DNA from: Rhodobiaceae bacterium
GTDB taxonomy: Bacteria; Pseudomonadota; Alphaproteobacteria; Parvibaculales; Parvibaculaceae
Assembly (NCBI GenBank): GCA_027352645.1
Contig: DAIEIL010000142.1
Location: 1-7,328 of the forward strand
Direction of reading: 5' to 3'
DNA length: 7,328 nucleotides
Position numbers and translations under genes: made by a program. Shown here piece by piece: positions 6,418 through 7,328 of this stretch; the first letter of the stretch is position 1, and each line of letters opens with the position of its first letter. The notes below the pieces were generated by a model. That model did no database searches, was not told the DNA's origin, and was given only the letters and a program-made list of their open reading frames with translations.

Positions 6418-6554
6418 CCGGTCGGCTTTTCAAGGGCAGGCTGTTCCGGCGATACCGTCCGATCAGGCCCTTTACGACGCCAAGCCTAACATGCGGGGCG
6501 TGAGGCTTGCGAACAAGTCGCGTTTTTGACCCCAGTAGCCAAGGGGGCAAAGAC
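6418..6554 (+). other. Hairpin-rich divergent spacer between the amidohydrolase gene and cpdR
   Basis: Three inverted repeats follow each other. AAGGGC/GCCCTT (6432-6437 with 6467-6472) is the first. CAAGCCT/AGGCTTG (6481-6487 with 6503-6509) is extended inside by CATGC/GCGTG, which pairs fully only as plus-strand RNA through a U-G. TTG-A-CCCC with GGGG-G-CAA (about 6526-6549) is the third. A T-run lies at 6523-6527. I see no convincing promoter or ORF. It may be the structured leader of cpdR. Confidence 0.35.
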
Positions 6555-6568
6555 GGATATTCACCCGC
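6555..6568. repeat. 14-bp direct repeat, copy 2
   Basis: GGATATTCACCCGC, exact copy of 6404-6417 at a 151-bp offset. It lies about 100 bases upstream of the cpdR start. The two copies flank the structured part of the divergent spacer, which suggests binding sites of one regulator. A GANTC site (GACTC) follows at 6611-6615, and another lies at 6397-6401 near copy 1. Confidence 0.8.
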
Positions 6569-6666
6569 TGTTTACCCCGAAAACCTAGAGTGCCGGACGA
6601 CGGCCCGGGCGACTCCGAGGCAAAGGCGGGCCGCAAAGTGGGCAGTGAACGGGTGGATTTGGGCTG

Positions 6667-7026
6667 ATGGCACGCATTCTTCTGGCGGAAGACGACGATT
6701 CGATGCGCCGGTTTCTGGCGAAAGCGCTCGAAAATGCGGGGCACGAAGTGATCGCCTATGGCCGCGGCGACCAGGCCCATGACCAGCTCAAGCACGATAT
6801 CTTCGATATTCTCCTGACCGATATCGTCATGCCTGAAATGGATGGAATCGAACTGGCGCGCCATGCCGCCGAGCTCGATCCGACCATGAAAATCATGTTC
6901 ATCACCGGTTTTGCCGCTGTCGCCCTCAATCCGGAGAATGCCGCCCCCAAGGATGCCAAGGTGCTTTCCAAGCCCTTCCACCTGAAGGATCTGGTGGCCG
7001 AGGTCGAGCGCTTGATGGCTGCGTGA
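6667..7026 (+). CDS. cpdR: Cell-cycle response regulator CpdR
   Basis: A 119-residue single-domain response regulator with no output domain. The acidic pocket is AEDD (7-10), the phosphoacceptor is D52 in LLTDIVMPEMDG, the switch threonine is T80 in FITGF, and the conserved lysine is K102 in SKPFH. The LLTDIVMPEMDGIELAR and PKDAKVLSKPFH stretches match rhizobial CpdR closely. In Caulobacter, CpdR is phosphorylated through CckA-ChpT. Unphosphorylated CpdR primes ClpXP at the pole to degrade CtrA-pathway substrates such as PdeA, tying proteolysis to the cell cycle; in Sinorhizobium CpdR1 is needed for symbiosis. The protein ends in Ala-Ala, a tail compatible with its own turnover by ClpXP. The ATG at 6667 has only a weak GTGGA about 10 bases upstream. 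No CtrA site of the TTAA-N7-TTAA form is visible in the spacer. Confidence 0.93.
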   Translation: MARILLAEDDDSMRRFLAKALENAGHEVIAYGRGDQAHDQLKHDIFDILLTDIVMPEMDGIELARHAAELDPTMKIMFITGFAAVALNPENAAPKDAKVLSKPFHLKDLVAEVERLMAA

Positions 7027-7067
7027 GATTTCGCGACGCTTCGGTGAAATTCCCGGCGTCTTCCATC

Positions 7068-7096
7068 TTGTCTTTCGCCTATATCCCCGATATACG
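7068..7096 (+). promoter_or_regulatory. Promoter of tRNA-Val
   Basis: TTGTCT (7068-7073) and TATACG (7091-7096) are separated by exactly 17 bases, giving a start near 7103 and a leader of about 48 bases. The leader can form a GC-rich hairpin: CGGGGC/GCCCCG at 7110-7115 and 7131-7136, with inner GCCG/CGGC. No T-run follows it, so it is more likely a processing structure than an intrinsic terminator for cpdR. Confidence 0.65.
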
Positions 7097-7150
7097 GACT
7101 GCCTCTAACCGGGGCGCCGGGTTCGGCCCCGCCCCGTCCGCCATGGCAAT

Positions 7151-7225
<75 letters not shown>

Positions 7226-7328
7226 TCCAACCACTGATTTCATTAGAAATCTCGCTGGGGATGGTGACACCGTCAGTCTCCGGCTGGCGCACCAGCGACG
7301 CGCTGGCCGATTTGGGCGCATCAGACTC
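7226..7328. other. Unassigned edge segment after tRNA-Val, with competing open frames
   Basis: Just behind the tRNA is a short AT-rich hairpin, GATTTC-ATTA-GAAATC (7236-7251), without a T-run; it may mark the tRNA 3' end. Beyond it two frames are open to the window edge. On the plus strand ATG at 7261 begins 22 codons, with no clear ribosome site. On the minus strand a frame enters from 7328 and stops at 7176-7178 inside the tRNA. Neither can be identified from so little sequence, and at most one is real. Confidence 0.3.

Noticed and set aside
6404..6666. CtrA binding site controlling cpdR
   Set aside because: No TTAA-N7-TTAA or close variant is present in the spacer; only GANTC sites at 6397 and 6611 were seen, which are common.
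6472..6981. Minus-strand open frame of 169 codons opposite cpdR
   Set aside because: CpdR on the plus strand has a complete receiver domain; the opposite frame has no domain and no ribosome site.
7110..7136. GC-rich hairpin as an intrinsic terminator of cpdR
   Set aside because: No T-run follows and the hairpin lies downstream of the tRNA promoter, so it belongs more naturally to the tRNA leader.

Overview
The window looks like chromosomal DNA of a GC-rich alphaproteobacterium, probably Hyphomicrobiales (Rhizobiales) or a close relative such as Parvibaculum. The signs are a CpdR of the rhizobial type, a candidate sRNA of the alphaproteobacterial MmgR (alpha-r8) type, a PlcP/glycosyltransferase pair, and a tRNA gene with an encoded CCA end. 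The genus is an inference from family resemblance; no search was run. No transposon, CRISPR array or phage gene is visible.

Layout. (1) 1-552, minus: N-terminal part of the GTPase TypA/BipA, running off the left edge, with a promoter-like pair upstream. (2) 676-3008, minus: a two-gene operon of a PlcP-like metallophosphoesterase and an Agt-like GT4 glycosyltransferase, joined by a TGATG stop/start overlap and closed by a strong intrinsic terminator. A phased array of PhoB-box-like heptamers lies upstream of plcP. (3) 3182-4075, plus: a diacylglycerol-kinase-family lipid kinase, divergent from plcP. (4) 4083-5045, minus: an exported lytic transglycosylase, convergent with the kinase with 7 bp between stop codons. 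(5) 5046-5446: a 401-bp spacer holding an intrinsic terminator for the minus strand and a complete small-RNA gene on the plus strand, with promoter, conserved-looking TTTCCTCCCT core and terminator. (6) 5447-6394, minus: N-formylglutamate amidohydrolase. (7) 6404-6666: a structured divergent spacer with an exact 14-bp direct repeat. (8) 6667-7026, plus: the cell-cycle response regulator CpdR. (9) 7068-7225, plus: promoter and tRNA-Val(GAC). (10) 7226-7328: an unassigned edge segment, possibly the end or start of another gene.

How it fits together. The centre reads as a phosphate-starvation lipid-remodelling module. PlcP would split phospholipids to diacylglycerol (DAG), the glycosyltransferase would turn DAG into phosphorus-free glycolipid, and the divergent kinase could return DAG to phosphatidic acid. 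The PhoB-box-like array supports regulation by phosphate. The right half may touch nitrogen status: the amidohydrolase releases glutamate from formylglutamate, and rhizobial MmgR has been linked to polyhydroxybutyrate storage and nitrogen limitation. The amidohydrolase transcript should read through the whole sRNA gene in antisense before it meets its terminator. The least expected elements are the sRNA gene, the phased PhoB-like array, the word shared by two palindromic sites in the 5.2-5.3 kb spacer, and the 14-bp direct repeat between the amidohydrolase and cpdR.
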